Below, piece after piece: positions 1-11,594 of a stretch of DNA of 64,000 nt; positions within the stretch are counted from its first letter, which is position 1, and each line of letters starts with the position of its first letter. Source of the DNA: Plantago ovata. Lineage: Eukaryota > Streptophyta > Magnoliopsida > Lamiales > Plantaginaceae. Made by a program: the position numbers and the translations under genes. The notes under the pieces were generated by a model, which saw only the letters and a list, made by a program, of their open reading frames with translations, was not told the origin of the DNA and did no database searches. The stretch is from contig CM051455.1 in assembly GCA_028274465.1 (NCBI GenBank), positions 98,092,365 through 98,156,364 of the forward strand, given 5' to 3'.

Positions 1-1227
1 GTTTGAGAGTTTTGTATGATGTTTCAGTCAACGAAATCAGAGTGGTTTTTGAAACGGTTTTCAACTACAGCAAACTAGAATCAGACTTGTTTGTAATCAA
101 AGATGGAAAACGGTTGGTGGTAGAAATCGAATTAACATGTATGGATTACGAATATGCTCACAAGTTCAGTGTGTAAAACCTTCGACTAAGTCTGCTAAGC
201 AACCGTCTAGGTAACTTTCAAGACACACATCATAAAAGATCACTATCAATACTTTAGAGGTGTTTGTCACTAACACCATTTATCTAGCATGCTGCAAATC
301 ACAAACATACAATCCTATAGCTTTCATTGACCACGAGTTTGTCACATACTCTATTCGAATATATTTTACAGGCAACTATGAATCATATGAAGCAATTTGC
401 TGCAAGATTGAATCACAATCTCATGTAAGCATAAATATAATCCAACACTTGTAAATTCTACATTCTACCACCAACACAAAGAATTTAGCTACTCATATTC
501 AATAATGAAAACATGAAATCATATGAATTGTTACATAAAGACATTTGATCAAACTACTAGACAAGAGATTGATACAAAGTTACCACCAAAGTTGTCACTA
601 TTCGGTGGAAATTGATAGAAGCCTCTCCGTAGATGAATATAGCATGCAATCCTATGTACAAATCCTCAATCCAATGTGAATTACAATGTAAATCTCAGTT
701 CTAGGGTGAAAATTGGGGCTTAGAGCTCTCCAAAATTCGAATGCTGAAGTCTGAATATGAAAAAAGTAACTGAAAATGTGTTTTAAAGACAGAATCCCGA
801 TTCTGTAACTGCAGCCAAGCGGACCGCTTGGGTGCTGGGCAGATTCTCTGGAATTCCAGAGATTCCCAAGCGGAGAGCTTGGCTTCCAGAAGCGGCTCAC
901 TTGCTTTGTGGGGAAGATTTTGACTTGGAAGCTCAATCCGTTGCCCACGATCGGCCCTCGGGTGCCTTGGACTCGTCTTTCTCAACACTTATTGGGACTC
1001 AAGCACTCACGAACAAAGCCACGGAGGTCGAGGAACTTTAACGGGGCCATTTTGCATAAAAAATGCTCGTTTTTATCTCCAAAAACACCGTTTCGTACCT
1101 AAGTGCCTGAAAATGCAGAAAACACAAAATGTGACACTATTCTACAAAACTAACCAAAAACCAAGGCAAAAAGATAGCAAAAGAAGGCAAAAAAGACAAC
1201 ATGAACGCGTAAAAAATACGTTCATCA
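1..1227 (-). repeat. Athila-like LTR fragment, minus orientation
   Basis: No coding potential. The right end (about 1130-1227) matches the end of the other Athila-type LTRs here: a 'gtgacactattct' block, an A-rich stretch, then a terminal ...TTCATCA, which is the complement of the TGATGAA LTR start. The block around 580-620 resembles the 'ttaccgaaggttgtcaatctccgg' region of the other LTRs. It is clearly more diverged than elements C to F. Positions 805-900 contain short inverted repeats (ccaagcgg/ccgcttgg and similar), comparable in place to the palindrome clusters of the other copies. The left end lies outside the window, so solo LTR and full element cannot be told apart. Confidence 0.55.
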
Positions 1228-1686
1228 CATACTTCAAAATTGAAGGGAAGTCCGACTTGAACTTAATAGTTCCACAACTATCTTCTACTAAGATACTTGG
1301 AAACTCGGGGACATATGTTGGTGTCGGAATATGTTCAACCCCTAAGGGCGTATAAGAGCTTACTAGGGCGTCATGGGCTGACCATGATAGAAGGGTCCGA
1401 TTACCTTTCACCATGGTCCGACCAGACAAGAGACTAGGCAAAATAGCCTAAGTCCTTATATTCGACGTAGAAGTACAATTGCCCTACTAGCCATTGAGCT
1501 ACCCTACTAGCGTGGTGACGCCCTACTAGCAGGACAATGCCCTAGTAGTCACCGGCAGGAGAAAGGCAAGCCAGGCAAAGAGCTCCTCGGGCTCCACTAC
1601 AACCTCCGGCTACATAGGTTAGCCCTAGGAGCACGTCGAGAGGAACAAGTCTGGTGCCCTTCTGTCCTACTAGTATAGGTAGTCGG
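1228..1686. repeat. Unclassified LTR-like repeat, left part
   Basis: No ORF that I trust. It contains a short repeated word, CCCTACTAGC, at about 1480-1550, and ends in a motif (gtgcccttctgtcctactag) that recurs with small changes just right of copia copy A at about 12255. This shows that 1228-1686 and 12246 onward were one sequence before copy A inserted. The last five bases, GTCGG, are one side of copy A's target duplication. Lineage not resolved; a Tat/Retand-type gypsy LTR is possible. Confidence 0.4.
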
Positions 1687-3775
1687 TGTAAGAAAATATG
1701 GTCAGAGTTACCCCTAGGGTACGCAGCGGAATTTCAAAAATTTTCTTAACATACAGGTTAATTGATTATGTATATGCCGTATATATATAAACACGTCAAT
1801 TAGAAGACTAACCTTACTTCCAAAGCAGCTTTCAAGTCTTCGTAATAATCCGGTGTATCTTCTCCTTCGTCGAAGTCGAAGATATCTGCAAGACAATAAA
1901 AGTTAGTTTCCAGCTCCTAGAACCTCAACCTTGGTATCCACGGATGAACAGCCTATCGGAAAGAATGCTAGGATATTCTTTGTGTGACCAAGAAGATGGG
2001 GCGGCGATTCCTCCGGCAGGTGGCGCGCGCGTGTGGCTTATAGAGGAGGGGAGAGCTTTTATTTTCTCTAAGAAAACTGGGTAGAATAATTCTCTAAGAA
2101 TTTGATTCTTCAACTGTGTGAAAATCTATGTCAAAAGCTCTCTAATAGTCTACTATATATAGTAGTCAATAGAAGCCTAAAGCATAAGCAATTAGACTTC
2201 ATAAAGGAATAAGAATCTAATTCTTATCGCACTAGGAAACCAATTTCAAATCTAGATTCATTCCCAATCAAATTAAAACTCAATCAGAAAAATCTAACTT
2301 ATCCCTTAGACTTCTAATAGAGGAAGGAGTCGAACTCCTTCCCCTACTCCATCTCGCGTGCGCGCGCGTGTCCTAAGGTTGTTAGGTGGGTCCCGATTTT
2401 GGGACCCACTTATAGTTCTAAGGCAATTCAAACTCCAAGTAGATTTTGCCCATGTGCATATGTTAATTATATATTAACATATCCTTTCAAATCAAACCTC
2501 TATTATATTTCCAAAATATAATCTTTAATTGTATTTACATAAAATACAATTAATTAGCCAATTCAATTAATAATTCCAAATCATTAATTGAGTCATCAAA
2601 TATTATAATTAATTCCAAATCAATTATAATCCATCAATCACAATTAATTCCAAAAATTAATTGCGATTCCATCTTCAAGGATATTCTGATAGGTTGAATC
2701 ACCACATAGTGTGACCCATAAGGCCTCATCGTATTAAGCAAGTCCTAGACTAGGCAACATGGAATTCCTAGACGGTTCCATTTGCAATATTAATACATGA
2801 GGACGTTTGAGAGGTTTCTCAAAGCTAACCCTTTCGTTGCGAAGTCTGTTGCGCTCAACGCGGCGATGGTAACGTTCCTTCATCTGACTTGCTCAAATGT
2901 ATCTAGGATCGATGAAGTGTGTATCCCAATAATACATCCACGGGCGTCTTCAGTGAGTTGCATGGTGAATCCAATATCTATTATGACCATCATAATAATA
3001 TTGATACGCTGGCCAGCGGTTTTACCATCACAACTATGAACGACTATGAGCAGTGCTCTCCTGTGCTACACTTGAGAGATGAATCCTTCACAGAATCACT
3101 TATCATCCCCATTTGTATGTAGCCATAATCCTGGATCGTGTCTTAGGTCAACTGCTTATTCAGAGCTGACATCGACGGGTCCACCAAGGATATGGGGCAA
3201 CAAATGTGATGATAAAGTCCTGTAAGTCCAAAGGACGACTGGCATCACTTCGACAACTCACCGGTTCCCATAGACACTTTGGTGTAGAGTATACATCGAT
3301 GGGAGCGTCCGGTGGGTACTTCCATTGTTCGATAAAGCTTCTTCGAACAACTATGCGCAGTTATGGGAACGTTTCTCGATTGTCAAACAATCCGTTCCGT
3401 GGTCGTGGGATCGGCTCACAATTGCTCCAACAAGTATAATCTCCATGCGTACTAGTCTTGTCTGGTTCACTCAGACCCCTACATCCGAGATGAACCTCGA
3501 CTAGGGAGAGTTTGGGATAGATGATAACTCACATAGCTCCCACTATCTGTGTGATCGGTCATCTATCCGAGGGGACATGTTTAATATCAATACAGACAGT
3601 AATAAAGATATGACATGTTGCAGCCTGGTGTAATATAATTATGAAAGCGATACTCAACAGTAAAATGCAACAACTTTATATTATATTACGTTGACCTGTG
3701 TAATAGTACATATATGTCCTCTATAAGGGCACCATGCCCTTAGTAAGGACTGTCTCTAGAACATATACACTATCA
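1687..3775 (-). repeat. Copia copy A 3' LTR
   Basis: 2089 bp, TG...CA ends. It contains a 16-nt palindromic TATA sequence (CTACTATATATAGTAG, 2150-2165), a (CG)n-like run near 2354-2370 and a perfect 9-bp stem with 6-nt loop at 2386-2409. The 2790-3430 block is strongly conserved among all four LTR copies in the window but shows no convincing coding role. Confidence 0.9.
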
Positions 3776-3792
3776 ATCTCCCACTTGGACTA
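3776..3792 (-). promoter_or_regulatory. Polypurine tract of copia copy A
   Basis: On the minus strand this reads CCAAGTGGGAGATT directly before the LTR start, the expected place for the plus-strand DNA primer of reverse transcription. The same sequence adjoins the copy B 3' LTR at 18596-18612. Confidence 0.7.
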
Positions 3793-4575
3793 GAGCCAGT
3801 CACCTTTATGCCTAATACCCAGATTAGCATAATGTCTTAAGTGGATTTCCACTTGTAAGACCTTGGTGAAAGGATCTGCCACGTTGTCCGTGGTAGAGAC
3901 ACGTTCTATACTAACTTCTCCTCTATCAATAATCTCACGTATAACGTGATACTTTGTAAGTACATGTACGTTCTTGTTTGTAGATCTAGGCTCCTTAGCT
4001 TGAGCGACGGCGCCCGTATTGTCCCAATAAATCGTTATTGGACTAGGAGCAGGAACAACCCTCAATTCCTTCAAGAACTCTGACATCCAGACAGCTTCTT
4101 TCGATGCTTCTGATGCAGCAATGTACTCGGCTTCTGTGGATGAGTCAGCAATCGTGGCTTTCTTAGAACTCTTCCAACAGATAGCTCCTCCGTTCAATTT
4201 GAATACGTATCCTGTCTGTGACTCAAAGTCATCAGGATCTGATTCAAATCCAGCGTCGACATAACCAGACATCTTTAATTCTGGTTCTCCACCAAACACC
4301 AAGAACATCTCTTTAGTCCGTCGAAGGTACTTAAGAATGTTCTTTACAACAGTCCAGTGAGGTACTCCTGGATTCTGTTGGTGTCGACAAGTGACACTAA
4401 GCGCATATGCCACATCGGGCCTTGTGCAATTCATTGCATACATTATAGACCCTACTGCCGAAGCATAGGGCACACGACTCATTGCATTTCTTTCTTCATC
4501 AGTTTTAGGACCATCCTTAACTGATAAGACAATCCCATGCCTAGCTGGGAGAAAGCCACTCTTTGAGTCGTCCAT
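3790..4575 (-). pseudogene. Copia copy A RNase H region
   Basis: Encodes the end of the RT connection and the RNase H domain of copia Pol, which degrades the RNA strand of the RNA-DNA hybrid in reverse transcription. Visible motifs: SRVPYASAVGSIMYAMNCTR, the 'TRPDVAYAL' block, DSSTEAEYIAASEA with the conserved acidic residues, and a C-terminal ADPFTKVL block. Compared with copy B, 'IYCDNTGA' reads 'IYWDNTGA' here. The region is separated from the RT part by a frameshift near 4576-4650, where copy B reads on through an 'LGIKIYRD' stretch. Confidence 0.88.
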
Positions 4576-4645
4576 CTTTTAATGCTTCAGTATTTTGTCG
4601 ATGTAGGTGGACTGTGTCAATCCTAACATCCTCTTGGATCTATCT

Positions 4646-5518
4646 CTACAGATCTTGATCCCTAGGATGTTCACCCAAGTCCTTCACTGAGAAGGTACTT
4701 GATAACCAAACTTTAGTCTCTTCTAGTATAGAGACATTGTTTCCCATGATCAAAATGTCATCAACATAGATGATCATGAAAACGACTCCCTTGTCGCTGT
4801 GCCTAGTGTAGACACAGGGATCTTCCTTGCTTCTGATGAAGTCAAACCATTTGACAGCTTCATCAAAGCGGATATTCCAACTCATAGACGCTTCCTTTAG
4901 CCCATACATGGATCTCTGTAATTTGCATACAGCAGTTGGCCTGGTTTTACTAATAAAACCTTCCGGCTGTACCATATAGACATCTTCCTCAAGGTTGCCA
5001 TTGAGGAAGGCAGTCTTTACATCCATCTGCCCGATCTCATAACCGTAGTAGGCAGCTATCGCAAGTAGAATTCGAATGGACTTCAATTTTGCTAACGATG
5101 AAAAGGTTTCATCGTAATCGATGCCATACCTTTGCGTGTAGCCTTTCGCCACAAGCCTAGCTTTGTGCGTTTGTACCTTGCCATCGGCATCTGTCTTTCG
5201 TTTAAAGACCCATTTGCACCCAATCGGTCTAACCTCTTGGGGCAAGTCTACCAAGTTCCAAACTTGGTTCAGGTATATGGAGTCCATTTCCAATTCCATG
5301 GCCTCTGTCCATTTGTCTGAGTCAATATCAATTATTGCCTCTTTGTAGGTCTCGGGATCTTCCCGATCTGATAAGCCGACATCAAGTTCACTTATGTCTT
5401 CTATCATAAAGCTTTGCTTCTGAGGTCTTCTTAGGATCCTCTTCGACCTACGGAGCTCGACATGTTCTGGTGCTTTTCGTTTCTGGCTTCGTGTAACACG
5501 AACATCATCAGTGGGCAC
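4646..5518 (-). pseudogene. Copia copy A reverse transcriptase region
   Basis: RVT_2-type reverse transcriptase. Visible in order: WTEAMELEMDSI, GCKWVFKRK, ARLVAKGYTQRYGIDYDETF, QMDVKTAFLNGNLEEDVYM, YGLKEAS and the catalytic FMIIYVDDILIMGNN. The reading frame is lost after 'VKDLGEHPRD', because a short deletion relative to copy B (around 4665-4680) removes the ANY of 'LGEANYILG'. Upstream it is separated from integrase by the TAG at 5546-5548, followed on the sense strand by a perfect stem-loop (5529-5545). Confidence 0.9.
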
Positions 5519-5528
5519 TGATGCAGCT

Positions 5529-5548
5529 GGTCGCGCCCCGCGACCCTA
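5529..5548 (-). other. In-frame TAG plus stem-loop between integrase and RT, copy A
   Basis: Sense strand: TAG followed directly by a 17-nt element with a perfect 7-bp stem (GGTCGCG/CGCGACC) and GGG loop. It is identical in copy B at 20357-20376. Frame is kept across the stop into 'MPTD...' of the RT region. Possible readthrough signal; function inferred only. Confidence 0.5.
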
Positions 5549-6640
5549 TTCCCTAGCGGGAGGCTGCTCTTGTGCAACTCGTTGCACAGTTTGATTGACT
5601 ACGGGTTCTATTGGTGTGGTTTCTACTGTTGATCTAATCACAGGACTCCCACTAACTATGACATGCCTAGCAAGTGTCATATCATTACCCTTGTCTGCTT
5701 CGAAAGCTCCCACCGAACTTGAGTCCAAATCAGAAGATTTAGAGAACTCATGTTCGCGCGTGTCAAAGTCTTGAATTTCTTCAAGTTCTATCATGTCATC
5801 TAACCTCTCTTCTTCGAGGTATTCTGCTTCTAAAAACTTAACGTTTCTAGATACTATCACCTAGTGATCTTCAGCATGATAGAATTCATAGCCTCTCGTC
5901 TAACGAGAATAGCCTATGAAATATACTTTGACACCCTTGGCATCTAACTTATCAGTGAGCTTCAGTTTGACTATCGCAAGACAGCCCCAAGGTCTAAGAT
6001 AGCCCAGTGAGGGCTTCTTTCCCTTCCATAACTCTTAAGGATTTTTCTCCACTGATTTAGATGGTACACGGTTCAGAATGTAGATTGCAGTTTGTAGTGC
6101 ATATCCCCATAGATGTTTTGGAAGAGTCGAGAATCCAATCATTATTCTCACCATGTCTAACAGGGTTCGATTCCTTCTCTCAGACACACCATTTCACTGT
6201 GGTGTTCCATTGCGATTGAATTCCATTTTCCTTCAAGTGGTCGATAAATTCTTCACTAAGGCATTCACCTCCTCGATCTGATCGAAGAGTGACTATCCTT
6301 AGGTTCAATTCATTCTCGACCTCATTCCTAAACTCCTTGAATTTCCAAAGGTCTTGGATTTATTCGTCATAAGATAAATATATCCATACCTTGAGTAATC
6401 GTCAGTAAAGGTAACAAAGTAAGGATAACCCCCACGCGCATGGACCTTAAAAGGTCCACATACATCGGTATGTATGAGCTCTAAGCAGCGAGTGGCATGA
6501 ACACCTTGTCCAACAAAAGGTTTGTTCGTCATCTTACCCTTAACACATGATTCACATGTACCATATGATTCAAAATCAAATGGTTCTAAGTAGTCCAACT
6601 TCCTTAGTCTTTGAATCCGTGTTTCATTGATATGGCCTAG
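5546..6640 (-). pseudogene. Copia copy A integrase region
   Basis: Degenerate integrase. The 6305-6598 part shows the zinc-binding cysteines ([11 protein letters not shown]), the first catalytic Asp in '[10 protein letters not shown]' and the '[13 protein letters not shown]' block. The rest (5860-6304) is broken by stops and small deletions, for example around 6200-6230, where copy B has an extra stretch. The 5546-5860 part is the variable linker to RT ([11 protein letters not shown]..., QPPARE before the stop). Not functional. Confidence 0.85.
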
Positions 6641-7125
6641 CCAACAATGCCATAGATAAGATGGATTATTCTCCCTACTTGAAGACGGTTGTTATGTATT
6701 TGTAATAAAGGTAGACTACTTTGCAAAATATATAAACCATTCACTAAGCGAGCTTTTCCATAATACTGGTCATTTAATGAAAAATAAGAAGTATTAGGAA
6801 AAACCCAAATTGTCCAACAATGGAATGGAAATAATATTTCTGACAATGGATGGAACAAAATAAACGTTATCAAGTTCCAAACATTGTCCTGAAGGTAAAT
6901 CTATCTTGCAGCGTCCAACGCATTTGGCTTCAACTGGATTGTTGTTCCCAACATGCAAGTTGATTTCACCTTACTTGACTAGCATGTGTTCAATGGCCCC
7001 TTGCACATTATTATAAATGTGTGAGCCACAGGTTGTATCTAATACCCAACCGTTGGAGTCTAAAGTAGTCATGTTCATTTCAATAACAAACATACCTGAG
7101 CTAGAAGCCGGCGGCTTCTTAGCTT
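6637..7125 (-). pseudogene. Copia copy A protease and GAG-pre-integrase region
   Basis: Corresponds to the protease/pre-integrase block of copy B. Translation around 7030-7060 gives a 'VLDTTCGSHIYNN'-like stretch, so the glycine of the usual D-T/S-G aspartic protease triad is not seen. Several frameshifts and a deletion near 6795-6800 relative to copy B. Confidence 0.7.
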
Positions 7126-7937
7126 GATCTGCCCTCAGCTTAGGGCAATCTTTCTTCCAATGTCATTTCTGCTTACAGAAATGACATTCATCTGTGCGTA
7201 CTGTTCCCCTTCTCTTGAACTTCCTTTTCTGGTTCAGACGCTTAGGCTTATCACTCGAAGTGTTAGCCTTGGCTCCCGACTTTCCCTTACCCTTAGCACC
7301 TTTGTTTCTCGGGTTTCGGTTAAACGGTTGCCCAACAAACATGATCGACTTTCCATTCTTAGGAAGAGTTTGATCATATGTCTTCAGCAGATTATGCAGT
7401 TCGGGCAGTGTTACGTCGTTCGCATTCATGGTGGTTAACGACGAACTGCGAATACGAACTCGGCTATGATTGAAGGACAAAGATCACCATGATCTTATTC
7501 TCATCTTGAGAACATGTTCAGACATGTTCCCTCCTTCATTCAGCTTGCATTTGTGTATCTCTTTGATCAAATAAAATTCAACACTTCTAGCTGTCGTCTT
7601 AAAGACCGACTCAAGATGCTTCAACATCTTATACGGCAACATGCTTTCATGTTGCCTCTGCAGCTCATTGCTCATTGCCGCCAGCATAATACACTGCGCG
7701 GATCTAGCATCCTCATGATGCTTATGAGACTTTGCCTTGTTGGCTTGATTCCAAATCAGCAACTTGATCGGCAGTCTGATTCTCGGGACACACGGGATTA
7801 GCCTCGTCCAAAACGTACTCAATCCTTTCGTACCTCAGCCCCAAACATATATTCCTGATCCAATCTAGGAAGTTTGGTCCGGTCAAAATTTGCTTCTCTA
7901 AGACAGCACGGAGCGAGATTCTCGCCAGGAGAAATAA
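7126..7937 (-). pseudogene. Copia copy A gag region
   Basis: Fragmented gag. Recognisable pieces: LTGPNFLDWIRNICLGLRYE and the acidic 'YVLDEANPVCPENQTAD' (near 7800-7900), HESMLPYKMLKHLESVFKTT (7590-7680), and the basic [19 protein letters not shown] with the start of the CX2CX4HX4C zinc knuckle (ECHFCKQK, 7163-7200). The start codon seen in copy B (22829-22831) is lost here through a deletion of about 15 bp near 7925-7930. Frameshifts near 7490 and 7740. Confidence 0.82.
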
Positions 7938-8480
7938 TATAGAACGAAAATAATAAATCAACTATTGAAATATTATTTCTAAATACACAGTCAACATAAC
8001 TAAACAACAAGGTCCTTTAGCTGTTTAGCTCCCACTATTTTCACATATGCTTGCCCCCACAACAAACATACGGGTAATGTCCAACAAGTTTACCGTAGTG
8101 GCCAAGATCCAAATCCATACTATGCTATACTCCAACAGAGGCTGGTCGCATAGCATAATATGACCGGTAGGACTAGTAAGACTATCCAATTGCGTCACGC
8201 AACTCTTGGTTGTTAAATCTAATTTAACCCGATGCCCTACATACTGTACCTATCGAGGTCGCTAGATACAATATGCAGTAAGTCATAACCATAGGCTTAC
8301 TCTAATCTGACGATCCCTGCGAGTCTGTAAGACGAGGTCGCCAATACAAGAAAACGCAACGAAAGTTCAGAATTAAAGCACCGTATGGAAAGCATCTCAG
8401 AAATACATACATATATATATTTCTGTACTCATATTGGTTGGGGCTTGTCGCTTGAGGGTTGTTATCAGTCATCTACAAAC

Positions 8481-8660
8481 AAATAAGGGCGCCGCCTACC
8501 CATCATGCATGAGCGGTCTACACGTAATGGATGCCGCCTATCCATTCTAGTTCTAAACGCGGTCAAGCACATAATGGGTGCCGCCTACCCATACATAAAA
8601 TATGCGGTCCGACATATAAGAGGGCGCCGCCTACCCTCGCATGCATAGCGGTCGAGCGGA
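8481..8660 (-). repeat. Four-unit tandem hairpin array in copia leader, copy A
   Basis: Units of about 44-47 bp, each with a core [stem]-YGCCGCCTA-[stem] followed some 15-20 bp later by GCGGTC. Stems differ in a matched way: ATGGA/TCCAT (unit 2), ATGGGT/ACCCAT (unit 3), GAGGG/CCCTC (unit 4). The same array is present in copy B at 23389-23567. Confidence 0.75.
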
Positions 8661-9129
8661 ATGTAAAATACATAGTATTTAAACATGCATTGTCAAACAA
8701 TAGCATATAGAGCATATGAAACAAGTAGTAGCCTATGTGGATGACAAAAGACTTCATAATTTCATTATGAAAATTATAATCCCATAATTATAATCTCTAT
8801 GAAATAATTGAAAATTTGGACTAGATTGAAAAATCGAAAATTCTATTGATCAAGTAGCAATTTTCAAAAACCCGAAGGACTTAATTGTAATTTTCGAAAC
8901 CTTGGAGGTGTTAAATCTATTTCAAAAGTAGAAGGCCTAATTTGCAATAAACAATAAATTGATAAATGACAAATAAGCCCTTTAACTTTATACTAATTAA
9001 ATTTAACTCCTCTAGTTAAAAACAATTACAATTAAATCATATTTATATTCCAAATATAAAATTCAATCCTCAAAATTTTCAAAATTCGATTTTGGGTCCA
9101 ACCCGAAAAATATATATATATTAAAATAT

Positions 9130-9237
9130 GGGACGGGACCTAGTCCCGTCCCCTACCGTGCCTGCGGCACGCGGGCACGGGCGCCGGCGCCCGCAGGCAC
9201 CCGGGGCGCCTAGGGCGCCCGACGCAGGCGGCCCGGT

Positions 9238-9275
<38 letters not shown>
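9130..9275. repeat. GC-rich inverted repeats followed by (TA)n
   Basis: 9130-9152 is a perfect 10-bp inverted repeat (GGGACGGGAC/GTCCCGTCCC, 3-nt loop). 9158-9200 has perfect 10-bp arms (GTGCCTGCGG/CCGCAGGCAC) enclosing the palindrome GGGCGCCGGCGCCC. A (TA)n run follows at 9238-9275. The equivalent part of copy B was deleted. Confidence 0.8.
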
Positions 9276-9279
<4 letters not shown>

Positions 9280-9428
9280 TTTTTTTAACTTTTTTTTTTT
9301 TGAAAAAATATAAACTCTAAATTTATATAAAAACAAAACTTTTGAAAATCGAATTAATCATAGAATCAATTGCATCCACATATCTACAAAATCATACAAT
9401 ATATATACGTATATACGTAATCAATTAA

Positions 9429-9444
9429 CTTGGCTCTGATACCA
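9429..9444 (-). promoter_or_regulatory. Primer binding site, initiator Met-tRNA, copy A
   Basis: The minus strand reads TGGTATCAGAGCCAAG one base inside the 5' LTR, complementary to the 3' end of initiator methionine tRNA, the usual copia primer. This fixes orientation and the LTR boundary. Confidence 0.92.
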
Positions 9445-11594
9445 CTGTAAGAAAATATGGTCAGAGTTACCCCTAGGGTACGCAGCGGAATTTCAAAAAT
9501 TTTCTTAACATACAGGTTAATTGATTATGTATATGCCGTATATATATAAACAGGTCAATTAGAAGACTAACCTTACTTCCAAAGCAACTTCCAAGTCTTC
9601 GTAATAATCCGGGGTATCTTCTCCTTCGTCGAAGTCGAAGATATCTGCAATACTTTGATTATCTGCAAGACAATAAAAGTTAGTTTCTAGCTCCTAGAAC
9701 CTCAACCTTGGTATCTACGGATGAACAGCCTATCGGAAAGAATGCTAGGATATTCTTTGTGTGACCAAGAAGATGGGGCCGCAATTCCTCCGGCAGGTGG
9801 CGCGCGCGTGTGGCTTATAGAGGAGGGGAGAGCTTTTATTTTCTCTAAGAAAACTGGGTAGAATAATTCTCTAAGAATTTGATTCTTCAACTGTGTGAAA
9901 ATCTATGTCAAAAGCTCTCTAATAGTCTACTATATATAGTAGTCAAAAGAAGCCAAAAGCATAAGCAATTAGACTTCATAAAGTAATAAGAATCTAATTC
10001 TTATCGCACTAGGAAACCAATTTCAAGTCTACATTCATTCCCAATCAAATTAAAACTCAATCAGGAAAATCTAACTTATCCCTTAGACTTCTAATAGAGG
10101 AAGGAGTCGAACTCCTTCCCCTACTCCATCTCGCGCGCGCGCGCGTGTCCTAAGGGTGTTAGGTGGGTCCCGATTTTGGGACCCACTTATAGTTCTAAGG
10201 CAATTCAAACTCCAAGTAGATTTTGCCCATGTGCATATGTTAATTCTAAATTAACATATCCTTTCAAATCAATCCTCTATTATATTTCCAAAATATAATC
10301 TTTAATTGTATTTACATAAAATACAATTAATTAGTCAATTCAATTAATTATTCCAAATCATTAATTGATCCACAAAATATTATAATTAATTCAAAATCAA
10401 TTATAATCCATCAATCACAATTAATTCCAAATTAATTGCGATTCCATCTTCAAGGATATTCTGATAGGCTGAATCACCACATAGTGTGACCCATAGGGCC
10501 TCATCGTATTAAGCAAGTCCTAGACTAGGCAACATGGAATTCCTAGACGGTTCCATTTGCAATATTAATACATGAGGACGTTTGAGAGGTTTCTCAAAGC
10601 TAACCCTTTCGTTGCGAAGTCTGTTTCGCTCAACGCGGCGATGGTAACGTCCCTTCATCTGACTTGCTCGAATGTATCTAGGATCGATGAAGTGTCTATC
10701 CCAATAATACATCCACGGGCGTCTTCAGTGAGTTGCATGGGAATCCAATATCTATTATGACCATCATAATAATATTGATACGTTGGCCAGCGGTTTTACC
10801 ATCACAACTATGAACGACTATGAGCAGTGCTCTCCTGTGCTATACTTGAGAGATGAACCCTTCACAGAATCACTTATCATCCCCATTTGTATGTAGCCAT
10901 AATCCTGGATCATGTCTTAGGTCAACTGCTTATTCAGAGCTGACATCGACGGGTCCACCAAGGATATGGGGCAACAAATGTGATGATAAAGTCCTGTAAG
11001 TCCAAAGGACGACTGCCATCACTTCGACAACTTATCGGTTCCCATAGACACTTCGGTGTAGAGTATACATCGATGGGAGTGTCCGGTGGGTACTTCCATT
11101 GTTCGATAAAGCTTCTTCGAACAACTATGCGCAGTTATGGGAACGTTTCTCGATTGTCCAACAATCCGTTCCGTGACCGTGGGATCGGCTCACACTTGCT
11201 CCAACAAGTATAACCTCCACGCATACTAGTCTTGTCTGGTTCATTCAGACCCCTACATCCGAGATGAACCTCGACTAGGGAGAGTTTGGGATAGATGATA
11301 ACTCACATAGCTCCCACTATCTGTGTGATCGGTCATCTATCCGAGGGGACATGTTTAATATCAATAGAGATAGTAATAAAGATATGACATGCTGCAGCCT
11401 GGTGTAATATAAATATGAAAGCGATACTCAACAGTAAATTGCAACAAACATATATTATATTACGTTTACCTGTGTAATAGTACATATATGTCCTCTATAA
11501 GGGCACCATGGCCTTAGTAAGGACTGTCTCTAGGACATATACACTATCTGTAATGCCCCAGATTTCAGAAGCTTAAAAGGGTTGAGAACGCTAC

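Larger units (their letters stand above)
7938..9428 (-). other. Copia copy A leader (PBS to gag), non-coding, structured
   Basis: About 1.5 kb with no gene, transcribed right to left between primer site and gag. It holds four tandem hairpin units (8481-8660), AT-rich sequence (8750-9120), two perfect GC-rich inverted repeats (9130-9152, 9158-9200), and a (TA)n run of about 18 repeats (9238-9275) next to a T-rich tract. A packaging or dimerisation role is possible by analogy with retroviral leaders, but that is inference. Confidence 0.65.

Noticed and set aside
2797-3439. Plus-strand ORFs such as MRTFERFLKANPF... in copia LTRs
   Set aside because: Antisense to the element, broken in some copies, no domain.
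9121-9336. ORFs across the GC palindromes and (TA)n run
   Set aside because: Repeats of IY/YI and Ala/Gly/Pro are simple-sequence translations; no coding support.
10509-10712. A 67-aa ORF in copia LTRs (MYYWDRH...), present at 10509, 17552 and 32240
   Set aside because: Conserved because the LTRs are recent copies of one another; stopped in the 1687-3775 LTR, no recognisable domain.
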